In this document: in pieces, positions 37,698-50,100 of the stretch | Numbering within the stretch: the first letter of the stretch is position 1 | How the letters are laid out: each line of letters opens with the position of its first letter | Assembly (NCBI RefSeq): GCF_027596085.1 | Contig: NC_072464.1 | Coordinates: 13,086,124 to 13,150,123, forward strand | Direction of reading: 5' to 3' | Length of the DNA: 64,000 nucleotides | From: Anoplopoma fimbria | Taxonomy: Eukaryota; Chordata; Actinopteri; Perciformes; Anoplopomatidae | The notes under the pieces: generated by a model | What the model was told of the DNA's origin: nothing | Databases searched by the model: none | Seen by the model: the letters and a program-made list of their open reading frames with translations, nothing else | Program-made: the position numbers and the translations under genes

Positions 37698-40600
37698 GGA
37701 CAGATTTTGTCAATACGATAGTGTCACAGTCGTGAAAGATTCATTAACAAAACTTTACAGGTGTGTAGTTGAGATCAAATAAAGGCCCACCTGTTTTTTT
37801 TCTGCAGAAGTTCACAAAGCTTTCATTGAGGAGAAAATGTACTGTACATCACAGCTCTCAGTCACCAGTGAGTGGAGCTCCACTGCTAAAAGCTAATGAT
37901 TCTGTCACAACGAGGTTCGGTGTAGTCAGTTCAGCTTCTGTGTAAAATATTTGTTCGTATGTGTACTGAACTTCTCCTGTTAGAGAAACAGTTTCCTGAT
38001 TAAAAGGTCCCTTTTTGGGTAAAAATTGTCAAAATGTTTGTACCAAGCAGGCAGTTTTAAGAAACTGTATTAGGTTTGGTTCAGGTAATAATACAAAATC
38101 AACCAAGTGATGATGGACACTGAGCTACTATGTACTATTGGCATAGTTTAAAAGCAAAATTAGCTGAATATTATATCATCTCCATGATTGAACTGTAACT
38201 GACATGAAATTGTATTCTTCACTAAGTCTGTCCATCGTGTATGAATGTGTAAATATCTGCACCGAGGTTTGATTACTGACCATGAGGCATAAAACATCAA
38301 AAGAGTGTTTGGTTTTGTTTCTTCCTATGATTTTAGACTCTCATTAGCCAAAACTACCATCTGCCTTAAGAAAAGGCTGTTTTACATTTCTATTCACAAT
38401 GAACAGATATTCACTTAATATTTAGTTTTAACTTGTGTACTATCTATTTTGTGTTATATGTGTTTTTGGACTGTATTTGTGCTTCACTGTTGCACAACCA
38501 ACTGGCCTTCAGTGTCAATTGGTTGACTGGTTGACTCACCTTTATATCAAATATCACACAAACTTCCAGACATGAAGTTGTCATTTTATCACCGCCTGTG
38601 TTTTTTTTTAACATTTTGCCTCCCTTTTGTTCGTCTTCTACTTTAGCGAAGTCCCAGATATATGACACCTGAAAAGTCCAACTATTGTCTTGTATGTTTC
38701 ATGACTCATGACTTTGAGACTGATCTTAGTACGATGATTCACCAGCAGTGACATATTTTGCTTAAAGGCCCAGGAAACCTATTTTCTTAATCAACTTATT
38801 GTGAGCTGCAGGATCCTACATAAAAAAAAAAGTCTGACTATATTTTTACGGTGGGCGTGGCTCAGTTTGGAAAAAGGTGAAGGTTATTTTCATCCTATTT
38901 CTGTGCACAAATCAGAGCTTTTGCACTGTTAACATCCTAACAAACATAAGTAAGGTTTATTTTCAATGTCCTTTTTCTGAACTTTAACATTAATTGTCGC
39001 AGATTTAGTGATACATATTTAAATACTTAAGTATTACTTAAATACTCTGTGGGCTTTCAGTGGCTTTATCATGACACAGAGGCATTTAAAGGGATTCAAA
39101 GACACTTCTCAGACAGTCCAGCTTCACTCACAGATTTAATAATTATTTATCTAAACGTCCAGACGAACCTTTTCCACTTGCCGTACTTAAAGTAACACCA
39201 GCGGCAAAGTTTCAGGCGGTGCATAACCTTCTTCCACAGAGAGAAGCACAGCTGTTGACATCAGGGATTTGATTCATGCCACTGCTTGTCAGTCATTTTA
39301 TTTCGAACAGCCTCTGCAGTGCCAACGACACAGTGAAGTAGGATCACGTCTGATGAAAGAGTTCATCCTTCTGCTGACTGAACCTGATCCCCAAAAGCTC
39401 ACCTGACTGCAACGAATTGTTCAATTTTACATTTGAGGGTCTAAGTCGACAATCTGATTCCTGTTTACATTTGAAAATAAAAGTGAAGTAATAATCTACA
39501 CTCTTCTTTCAGCAATCCTGAAAGTTCAAATACATTGACGAAAAGGTTCACTTATTTCATACCAGATGCTTTAAGTTGCATCCCTTGGCAAATACTTTGT
39601 ACAAATGTGAAGACATATCTTTTTTTGACTATAACTTTTATATAATATTCCCTATATGGTCTATTGAATATTTGTTCACATACTTAAAAATGTTGCCTTA
39701 GAGATTGACCCAGTTTGGGTCGATATAGCACAGATTCTATACTTGGCTAATTTAAATTTACATTACCAAATTTGATATGACCCGGTTTTAGACACAACAA
39801 GCTCATGTTTTATCCTAAAACCATCATAAATAAATTGTACAAAATGATATGCATGTGACATTCAAAACTGCAAAGGATACACATATAATAAACAGTCACG
39901 GATAGTGATATATAAGTTTAAACGAGCCAGAGTAGACCATAACAGTTCACAACCATACCAGATTTCCCATTTCAACATAGTTGTCATGTAATTGCTTGGG
40001 AGTTAATTGCTATATATTTGTCTGTCTATTTTGTTTTTACCTTTGATTGAAAAAAGTAAGTTCACAATCCTGCCATACTTAAGTTTGGGTAAATAACCCA
40101 AAATAAATAAAAAGAATAACACTGTTTTGTGTACTTTTAGTGTGTTTTCAACATTTAACCCTTTAAAATGTATCTACAACTACAATGCAGTTTGTTTTAA
40201 GCAATTGATTAACTGTTTGTATAGCCCACAGTTTATACGCATACGAGGGGTTTTAAAAGAGTTTAACCCCGAAGGGAATTAAAAACAGAATGAGATAATT
40301 AGGAATGAACATTTAATCTACAATAATTATATTATATTAATGATGCTTTTCTTTCTATTTGACAGTAGACAGTAAATAATTTCAAATCATACATGGGCAG
40401 GCATTTGTAATGTGATTATTTCAAGTTATCAAGTATTTCTAAGCCACGACATACGATATCCTTTCTATTACTAATTAAGCATTAAAGCCTCCTTCCGTGT
40501 TAAAGTATAGTGACTGCATCTTGGACAATGAAGCCAAATCTGAGACGAACAATGCTTTTGTGCAGAGCCAGTCTGCTGTATTCAACAAATCCATCCACAG

Positions 40601-42789
40601 GCATCCTTTTATAATAGGATCATACAGTTTGCAGATTAAGGCTTTACAGTTCAAGTGGTCACATCTCATCATACTACTGTAGGTTTTTCCTTCACATCCT
40701 CCTCTTTTTGTGATGAATGTATGTTAATATTTGTACAGATTGTCCGTTCTTGGGATTTGGTAAAACTGGATACAACTCTCACTTTTACATCTACTGTAGC
40801 AGTACTTGGACAACAAGGCTGTATATACAAAATAGTATAGTTTACAGTTCAGTATGATACAACAAATCTGGTCCAAAAACTAAAGTTGATAAATAACTGC
40901 AGCAGAAAAAGTTTTGTTTGTTTTAAATGTCCAATCTGTATTTTTTTCCAATTTAAATTGCAAGTGCATTCATTATATTTAATATAATTGACTTGTAGAT
41001 AAAAACTCTTAATTGTGTTTTCTTAATCATTAAAAAGTATAAATCTGACGTAAACAAACATTAACAACACCTGCGAACCTAACTTGTATTGAATTGTTGT
41101 CTAGTGTTACTCCTCATGTTTATTATGTATGAATTAGTTATTTATTAGTTATATTTTTCTGAATACAAATGGACCTGTATGGTAGTTGGGTATATTTGTC
41201 ACAGTATTTGTCTGCTCTGATGAAGCACTGGGGCTACTTACAAAAGGGGGCGCTGTTGAGGCAGATAACTGACAGTTCAAAATGTCAATGAATGGCAGCG
41301 GTTGTTCTCTTCATTCTGACATTTTCACTGATCCCTCATCAGACAGACAGGTCAAACCGACAGAGTCCCTGCTGACAGGCCGTACTTTCTAAGAATTGAG
41401 TTACTGAATTGGATGTTTGTACCATCGTTCAGATTTATTAGTTACTGAAAAGTTCCCCACTTTTCTTTGTTGATTAGTTGAATAGAATAAGTTGCCTTAA
41501 GGTTAGAAAATCAAGTTATTGAGTCCCCAGCAGGTTGAACATCTGGGTGAAGGAAGTCACAATAAAATACTGATCTTCAAGCGGTAGCTGGTTTACTGCA
41601 CTTTAAGTCATTGTTACATTACACTTAATGCATGTGTTAGTGTGTAGTCAGTGGGCAACCTGCCCTATAAATGCAATTATTTCTCCCTCCTTTTGGGCAA
41701 AAAAAACCAACCGAGTTCTTCGCCAATAAGTTTGTTCAAATAACTGAACTATTGTCAATTGTCCGTTAAAGCTCTGAGTGACTCAGTCAGATAGGAGAGA
41801 CATTAAACATGCTGCACATTCTGTGTGCAAGATGAATCCAGCGATTTTCCAACTAAAAGTGTTTCTCGGCTAATGGGTCTCGTCTCAGCCTACGGTGTCA
41901 CTGTAAAGTCCTCAGAGGTAAAAGTGAAATAGAGGCACAGAACAGATAGACCACATCTATTAGAGTGCATAAACAAATTAGAGCTTTCCAACAGTTGAGT
42001 TTAATGGTAGAACAATTAACATAAACTGTGAAGAAAATGTGTGATATTTTCCAAAGAACTTGATGTAAAATTGTATTTAGTTTGAGGGTTGTCTCTTGAA
42101 ATAAAAATGAAGTAGAGATTAAGTAAAACTTCACACGTCATAATTTACAGAAGTTAATAAAATGGTAGAGTTTGTGGTTTAATTCAAATATGTTTCAAGA
42201 TATTAGCATCTGTATGCACCTTTGAAGCGCTCAGGTTTGCGATTGATGGAGAGGATGGATCTCAGTTGGCCGCCAAATTTCAAGGCTTGCATGGCTGTAT
42301 TTCACGGTTTAACATTGTCCTTTATTTAACAGCGTATGTACATTTCTGTAAATAGATCTTCAAATACAGTCAAGACCAACTTAACTTCTGTCACTATATC
42401 GCGTTGCTTATGTTAAAGGTTGAGAAACAACAACAGCAGCAGTACGAGGGCAAAAGTTTGGATTTAAAATATATTATCAGACTAGACAAAGTAATATTAA
42501 TTATTGTTTTATTTTGGTTGAAATAATCCCTTTTATAGATTTCACCCAACAGCTGGACACTAAATGTTAGCACACTTTTTCCTCAAAGCCCTCAAATCAC
42601 TTACATTTTTTGATTTTACAAAACAAAACAATTGGAAATGAATGGCTGGGTTTTTACCATTCACAAGGCACACTAATCCAGGCAATACTGAATCAATTTC
42701 TCTACACATAAAACCTGATTGTCTCATCGCCCATATAAGGGATATCAAATAACTTATTCGAGTTTAGGGTTGAGGAAAATGTTATAATC

Positions 42790-42795
42790 TTTATT
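42790..42795 (-). terminator. Candidate sp5 poly(A) signal
   Basis: TTTATT on the plus strand, AATAAA on the minus strand, about 450 nt after the sp5 stop. Others occur further on near 42322 and 42508. Confidence 0.3.
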
Positions 42796-43244
42796 CTCAC
42801 ACAGTACTTGGGTCATATCAACAATAGCAGATCTTTTCAAGAGCATGCTTAAAAACACCCCATATGGAGCAAAAAACTGACACTTTCATTCAACAAAAGC
42901 TATTAAATATAATTTACAGCGGATGTGAGATCTTCCACCGAAGACAATGATCCAAAACACAAGTTGAAAAACTTGTCTTCCTTGATATGATATAGACAGT
43001 GAATTCAAACTCATGAACTATAACTTCTCCATGGTCCCAAATTAACTTATGCAACTTTATATATATAGATATATACAAAAATGTGCTACACAGACCAGCA
43101 ATGTTAGAGACTATTCTCAGGATGTTAGAAACCAACAAAATAAACAAAGAAATAAAAATGCAGCTCACTGTGTACTTAAACTAAGGTGGGACTGACTGTA
43201 TTGCACTAGTGATGTTCTACTGTTTAACATGACTACACGGTGTG

Positions 43245-44768
43245 TTACAACATATTCCTCGTGTCCTCCCTTTTGACATGGTCGAGTGTCTTGTCGTGGC
43301 ACTTGGTTTTTTTGTTCTGGTGAGTTTTCACATGTTTTGCCAAGTGGTCACTCCTCATGAACCTCTTGCAGCAGTCCGGGCAAACAAAGCGCTTCTCCCC
43401 CGTGTGAGTCCTCAGGTGTCTCTGCAGCTCGTCCGACCTGGTGAAACTCTTGCCGCAGAACAGCCAGTTGCACACAAACGGCCTCTCTCCAGAGTGCCAC
43501 CTCAGGTGCGCTTTGAGGTGAGAAGTTTTCCCGTAAACTTTCCCGCAGCCCGGTATGTGACAAATGTGCTGCTTCTTCTTCCCGGGCTCGTCGCTGGACG
43601 TGGAGGACTGGCAGTTCGGGCACCTGCACCTCCTGCACCGCCGCGCAGTGGCGAGGGGAGACTTGGTGTGCAGCAGAGCCGCTATTTGCGTCTGGTATTG
43701 CGCAAAGTCCGTATGTCCCAGAACCAAGCCCCTCTGCAGCTGGAAGCGATGGTGACCGAGGGAGGAAGAGTGGGTGACATGGTTCCCCTGCTGCAGGCTC
43801 CACCATGGAATATCCTCTCCGGGATTTGGGGACAACTGTCTCTGCTGCTGGTGCACAAGGCCGGAGTGTCCTGTGACAAAACTTGGCATCGCAGGCGGGA
43901 TGGGAGTCGGGGCTGCGTAGCTGACGGCGGGGACGTAGGTGGGAGGACAGGAGGACTGCAGAGACTGCATGGAGCATGGTAACATCTTCACGGGGGAGAA
44001 GTCATAGGGGTACGAGGGGTCCGCCGGAGGGGTGAGGGGCAGTTCGTGGTGCGAGCTGAAGGAGCTCTGGATGTGCGCAGACAGCTGCGGCTTGGAGGAT
44101 AGTCCGAAAGTTGAGTTGGCTGCCAGGCTGCTCTGCGGCGGTCCCTCGTTAGTCCACGGGTGAAATAAACGCGAAGGGGAGCCCAGAGTTGGGTCGTACG
44201 GGACCTGGAGGAAATCTGTGTGGTTGGATCCGTGGTGATGCCCGATCCGGTTACAAGTGGCCGCCAGGAGAGCCAGCGGGGAATGCTTACAGTTCTCTGG
44301 AGAGGAGTTTGGAGTGCGATCCTGGATAACAAGAGACGCACATTTTTTTTTCTTTTACATTACAATCATTTATTTCATACACTTTACAAAGTCAACAAAA
44401 AAAACCAACTAAAAACATGAAATGATTCATGTTGTTGTTTTTTTTTGATTTGTCTTAAATAACGTTTAAAGTTTAAATTGCATCTGTTCTATATGTCGAT
44501 CCTGTCGCCTGGATCGCGATGATGATGACATAAAAGTTGTATTTATGTTGCAGCAAAAAAGTCATTAAGACGCAATAATACGCGTTATGGTTAAAATGAT
44601 GACACTAGGCAATCAAAAGACCCGTTACCCACCCAAAAAAACCTAAATGGACTCGGATGGGTAAGTTTACGAGTTACTAAAGTCGTTCAAAGTAAACAGA
44701 AACTTGGGCGCACAAACCTGGAGAAAAGCCTGGAGTGTTTCATTCCGCAGTACGGCCACTGCTGCCAT
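43245..44768 (-). CDS. sp5: Sp5 zinc-finger transcription factor, complete, 2 exons, 375 aa
   Basis: Nuclear Sp/KLF-family GC-box binder, a direct Wnt/beta-catenin target that represses Sp1-type targets in the embryo. Exon 1 is 44718-44768 ([17 protein letters not shown]) and exon 2 is 43245-44321 (TAA), joined in phase 0 through a 396-bp intron. The Sp box [10 protein letters not shown] lies near residue 27, followed by [20 protein letters not shown], the buttonhead box RRCRCPNCQ, and three C2H2 fingers: [46 protein letters not shown] and [21 protein letters not shown] (the last contains an extra Cys where human has Gly). The C-terminus [10 protein letters not shown] parallels human VKREDARDL. 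Human SP5 is 398 aa; the shortfall is loss of poly-Ala and poly-Pro tracts. It may be either fish sp5 paralogue, although gad1 linkage supports sp5 itself. Confidence 0.97.
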
Positions 44769-44846
44769 GGTAAACGTCCTCCTCCCTCTCGATGAAAACA
44801 AAATGAAAATAAAAGCACTAATTCAGATAAATATGTGCATTCGTGT

Positions 44847-44874
44847 AAAAAAAAAAATATATATATATATATAT
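44847..44874. repeat. A-run/(AT)n tract in sp5 5' flank
   Basis: About ten A followed by nine AT units, roughly 80 nt upstream of the sp5 start codon. Confidence 0.95.
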
Positions 44875-45015
44875 CGCGTCGAGCAGGTCTCCTCCACTCC
44901 TCGGTGCTTCCTCTCTCCGAGATATCCTTGGTCTATCTGAAGAGTGAGGGATCACTTCTTAGAATTTGATAAGGACTTTGGTGGGCCGCCAGCCAGTCAG
45001 AAATAAGATTTATTA

Positions 45016-45240
45016 CTTTGAAGTTTGCCGCTGCCCAATCATCAAAGAATAGCGGCTCTTTGAGAGGGGAAAGCAAATCCTTTGAATCCACAAAGCTCCT
45101 ATGGTGTGTTTGTTGGTCTGGATAAAGGAGCTGATTATTAGGGGGGATGGGAAGGGAGGAGATAAAGGCGGGACAATTAATGAAGTAATCACTATGTGGG
45201 AAATGTATATACACAAATAATTGGATTTTCTTGATCAAAG
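45016..45240 (-). promoter_or_regulatory. Cluster of TCF/LEF-type sites upstream of sp5
   Basis: Four exact CTTTGWW matches lie at 45016-45022 (CTTTGAA), 45041-45047 (ATCAAAG, reverse), 45080-45086 (CTTTGAA) and 45234-45240 (ATCAAAG, reverse). Two near matches are at 45058-45064 (CTTTGAG) and 45090-45095 (ACAAAG). They sit 248-472 bp upstream of the sp5 start codon. Sp5 genes are established direct Wnt targets with TCF sites in their promoters, so this cluster is likely functional. The sites themselves are seen; activity is inferred. Confidence 0.6.
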
Positions 45241-46479
45241 ACCCCCATGCCGCCTGGAGACCCCGGTATTGGATGCTGTAGTCATCTGATCCTCTTTTTG
45301 TAATTAAGGATTTGTAGCAGAACCCTATGTGACAATGTGACATTGTTATCTCTGGAGATCTCTAAGAGCGTTGCCTGACTGTTTGATGGAGGAAAGAGAC
45401 CAAATCAAGTGACTCAACACAAAGTTCTCATCTCTCAAGAATCTGCGTCTCTTTTACATTTTTAATTTGAATTAATTTTCCTTTGTTGCTCCTTTGAACC
45501 ACAACACTGCATTAAACACTTAATTATACCCTTTCTGAATTATTTCAAAACTTAATTCTCCTTCACTCGTTTTCAATTTTGTTCTATCAGAACCTTATTC
45601 TTAATTTAGTTTTTTTTTTTTTCTGTCTTTGTTGAGCTTCAAAATGTAAGCTTAGAGCCTTAGGGTATATTCCCATCAGCTAATTCAAATTATAACATGT
45701 TACTTAACATGCCACAAAAGGGATACCTCTGTTTTAAATCAGGCGACAAAAGCAGCACTTGAAATGGTGATGTCTCAATTATGTTTCCTTATGAACTCGT
45801 CATTTCATTGGGTCTCGGGAGGAATTTCAGCACAGGATCTCGTTCACTGAAGCATCCAAACTAAACAGAGGTATTTATAATGTATGGGAACTTTAACACA
45901 AAAGGGTAAACTGGAATGCAAGATCATATTTAGTCCTGTTTTTGTTACGGAACATTTAATGTGGGCAAAAGTATGCAGTTTTCATAAGATAATATTCAAA
46001 CTTTTGTGGCAAAGCAGTCGAAATGGAAGTTGTAGTTTTCTATATCAACTCTCTGATCTTTATCTGGCTTCCCTGAAGAAACAATCACTGTCCTCTCAAC
46101 TAGTTTGGAGCGGCAGATTTTGAATTAGATCTGTTCCTTTGAAGGGATTAATGTTCCCAGTCCTCTCCCACGGCTTTACACACAGTCATGAGGGAAAGGG
46201 GGAGTCCTGCTGGGCTGCACTGGAGCCATGTTAAACTACAAAACTGGCTACAGGAGTGGTGTACTCACACTGTTGACTGATTAAAAAAATGAAGTAGTGG
46301 AGATTTGCCTTGTTTACATCAAGTTATGGCTGCAGTTGGTGATTAAGTTTATTGTGCGGAACATATAAAAGTATGTAGAAAACAGGAAGGTCACTACTTT
46401 GAATCCTGAGCCACGTCGTATTCAATCTGCCGTTTACAGGAGCGTCTGAATACTTTTATAAGTTACAACTGTAAAATCA

Positions 46480-46640
46480 TCTTACTATATACTAATATTT
46501 GTACCACCATCAATAAGGAACCTTTACACACAATTTATAGCTTATTGCTTTACTAATGTTAATAAATAATTTACCAATGCTTTATTTATCAGTTATAAGC
46601 AACTAAGAAGAACAACTCACGGGTTGTCAAGTTGTGAAAA
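46480..46640. repeat. AT-rich interspersed repeat, second copy
   Basis: TTTACTAATGTTAATAAATAATTT-type sequence (in shorter motifs: ACTAATGTTAATAAA, GCTTTATTTATCAG) resembles the block at 24190-24440 in reverse orientation. Related ATTATTTATTAACCATTAAT motifs continue near 46830. Confidence 0.45.
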
Positions 46641-46893
46641 ATATCTTATGATGATGTTTATCCTCCAACAGCACGAAAAAAAGATGAGACACCCATGAGC
46701 ATTTATTAATGTTAGAAATAATTTATGACCAAACAGAAAGGATAAGCAACAGCCAGTGGGATTTTCACAACCTGGAAACCCAACACCTGCTCATATAAAG
46801 TGATCCCAAATGATCTATAAAGCATTCGTAAATTATTTATTAACCATTAATAAAGCCATTGGTTGCTACTTTGGAATTGTAATATTCACTTAA

Positions 46894-47100
46894 GGATTTT
46901 CACACAAAGGAGCTCAAAACAGGTAAAAAGAGAAGTGTTAAATGACCGAATAGTTTTAGATCAGTACGAACAAGTTTAAGGTTGCCATGATGTGAAAATT
47001 CCTTCGACTGGTGCTTATCAGATAAGTAAGTAATAAATACTCTGGGATTTTGACACAGTGGAGCTCAAAACAGGTGAAAAGAGGATTATAAAATGAGCGA
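46894..47100. repeat. Pair of direct repeats, about 57 bp each, 151 bp apart
   Basis: 46894-46950 and 47045-47100 share GGATTTT-CACA-GGAGCTCAAAACAGGT and continue similarly (AAAAGAG, AAATGA-CGAA) with several substitutions. This suggests an old local tandem duplication. Confidence 0.75.
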
Positions 47101-50100
47101 AAGCTGTATACTCAGTTAACCATCTGTTACCAATTAAATTACAGGCGTCACTGCAGTAAATATTTTTACAATCTACTTTAAAAGTTTGTATTTTTAAAAG
47201 TTTGTTAGTTATTACTTCCAGGTTTAAATGTCAGATATATGTCAAACGTTGTAATCTGCTCTGTAATGTCAAACCAGACAACTGTTCAAGTGAAAGGGAA
47301 ATCCACCCTAAAACAGAAGTAACATTTACTATGATCCTGAACAGCAGCACTGATTTGAGGACATTAAAATAGCAGATATTAATTCTGATTTAGGGTGGAT
47401 TTTGCTTAAATCAGCTTTACATGTGAGCTGCCATGCTCTGCAAAGGCACATTTCTGACATATGTGACAAGTGCATGAATTTTGTAAACCATCAGAATTAC
47501 CAAATTATTGATATCTTCCTTTGAGATACTCGGTTCAGCCCTAAATGCAAGTTCTTACATTTTAATGCATCTCAATGGGACTTCAGCCGAGGGATGGATT
47601 TGGCTGAGCAGGACTTTGATATAGTTTGTAAGAAATTCATGACTGTGTGCTTGACACAATGTCCAGTCCCCAAGGTAATTTAGTTGCTCCAAACCGTTAC
47701 CGTCTTTTGGCCATGCCTTACGTTTTACAGGGTCACCTCAGCAGTGGTTTGGCTAAAAGAAAAATTTCCTGCGGTATTTGATGGGAAAATTAACTCCCAC
47801 TGAAATAGTTTTTGCCTCAAAGGTTTGAACATGAAATCAGTCTGTACCATCCGTGTATTTCATACAGTACTCTAAAGCATAAAGCAGAGAGTCGATCAAC
47901 AGAAATACTGTTAAGAGGAAGAGATGTGTATGAAGCTGCATTTAGGGATTAGCAGAATATCTTAAATTAAGATACAGCCTTGCAGTGGTTACAGGAAACA
48001 AAGGTCACAGAGTTTTTGCATCTATAGAGCAGCAAAGTGAACCAGGTATTTTTCTACATACATGAAAGTCAAAGAAAGCCATATGTCAGTTTATGGTGTT
48101 CTGCACTTTTTGCTCTTTTCCAATGTATATCAAAAATCTGAATTGCCTGCTAAACAAAATGAAACATTTATTAAAAGGTCAAAAGGTGAAGAAGAGAAAT
48201 ACACGATACTCAAAAGTCAGTGGTGTAAACACATTTATTTGACTCATATAAAATGTCAGTTTACTAGAAATAAATATACATTTACAATAGATATCAAATG
48301 TGTTGCTGAGTTTGATTTGGTTCAGATCCAGTTCAAAGTTGAAAAAGGCAATCTGCAGAAGAAAGAGAGAAAAACAGCATTGACAATCCTGTATATGCAG
48401 CACGCTCTAAATACTTTTTCACTATCGTTCAGTTTTCAATTAAAATAATTTTATTTGAGTGATATATACTACTTGATATAACTGTATTGACCCCAAATGG
48501 ATCTGAGAAAATGGAGCTGCTTGTGATCTTGACTGACAGTGAGAGCGGTGGATTTGACAGAGGCAGGGGGCACTGCCACAATACGAATCCTTTTTAACTT
48601 TCCATATTCTCTGGACAGCTGGAGAGAAAACAGGTTCCACATCTGTCTCATACGAGTGATATCAGAGAGGATGGGGGGGGGGGGGTTGCCTGGTGGTGGG
48701 TGGGGGTGAGGGTGCATATGTGAGAGTGAGAGTGAGAGTGAGTTTGAATTTGAGTGTGTGGGAGAGAGAGGGAGAAATGCTCGAGGCTACTGGGTACTTG
48801 AGCCGCTATAATGGTGTCTCGTATGAGAAAACATCTGTGAATTTCCTCAGTGATCTGCAACAATGTATAACTCAGAGCAGTCACTCAGCAGACCTTTGAA
48901 GTTGCTGTCTGACAGAGAGCTGCCATTGTTCGCAGCCCCCAACACACAGAAACTCCAACTTTGGTCCCACTAATTTTCCCTGCAATGCGATACAACTCTC
49001 CACCCCCCCCTCTCTCTCTCTCCCTCTTCCGAACCTATGAAGCTGGAGATCTCTGCATATTCAAGAGCAAAGAGCAAAGAGCAAAGCCTTGGCAATGTGC
49101 AGGATTGTCCCGGGGTCACGAAAGGCGGGACAGGTCATTTTACCTTCCCTCAGCCCACCCTGGATGCGTTAATCCAGCCCTAAAGAGGGAAACTCTCCCC
49201 CTCTAGGACGATGTACAAGATAGCCTCATAAGATAGATACAATAAAAGATCACCGTATACACTGTGAGGGCATGAACGATCCTCAGATATTCAGAGGTTG
49301 TCAGCATTTATGAACAGGTGGTTTGCAGGTTTTATATGCAAACATTTTATTATATATACGTTCACCTTAACAGTAAGTAGTATTGGTTAAGGTTTGTAAC
49401 TTTATTTTAACATGTCGTAGTGGGCTAAATAATCGATATAAAGATTTTACTTTGGGGAAATAAATTGTATGGAGAAATGTACCTTTATCAAAACACTACA
49501 AATAGTCACACACACATCTTATGTGCCTATAAGATCAACCTATTACATTTTTCAGGGAAGGATCCTGTTCCTCGACAAGTACTGGGTTGCCCATTTCAAC
49601 CCACTCATTAAGCCTAAAATATCAATAAAATAAAGTTGGAAAAAAAGGAAAAAGAATGGAGCAGGTGACCTTAAGAGGCTTCAAATGAAATAACTGTTCT
49701 ATGACACTATCGCGATTTCAATGGACAGCTTAACAAATAATATAATTTTTTTTTTAAATAAATTTTTCAGTCGTACTGGACATTACTTTATTCTGACCTT
49801 AAACAAAAGGTAGTTTGGTTGAATTACAGTAGAAATGTCCCTGCTCCTCCTGGCAGTGGTAAATAGACACACTTTCTGTAATGCATCCCAAACTGAAACA
49901 AGGCCGTTGTAATTCTCACACTGTTACTCGTCCAGCGTTTATTCAATGGCAGCTGGTCCCACCATCTGGGAAAGCAGCACCGGGGCAAAACAAAACAGGT
50001 TACACCTTTGGCCATGCCAAGTCTGCTAGTGCCCCACTCCGTCTACAAACTGAGAGAGGCTAATCACAATTTCACGCTCTGATTTGTCAAATCTCATTCC

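Larger units (their letters stand above)
29540..43244. other. Gene-poor interval between gad1 5' end and sp5 3' end
   Basis: The first kilobase or so upstream of 29539 should hold the gad1 5' UTR and promoter. It contains A/T homopolymers (29838-29857, 30523-30540, 30838-30866), a G run at 30370-30380 and a G-rich block at 30989-31029. Beyond that no coding exon was recognised on either strand. There are SINE and DNA-type repeats around 33180-35330, short tandem repeats (31701-31729, 37665-37697) and, at the right end, the probable sp5 3' UTR. In human, ERICH2 lies in this interval; no equivalent was found here. Confidence 0.7.

Noticed and set aside
43242..43982. Plus-strand 246-codon open frame over sp5 exon 2
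   Set aside because: It is the complement of the conserved zinc-finger exon. The GC-rich sequence leaves the antisense frame open, and it has no family resemblance.
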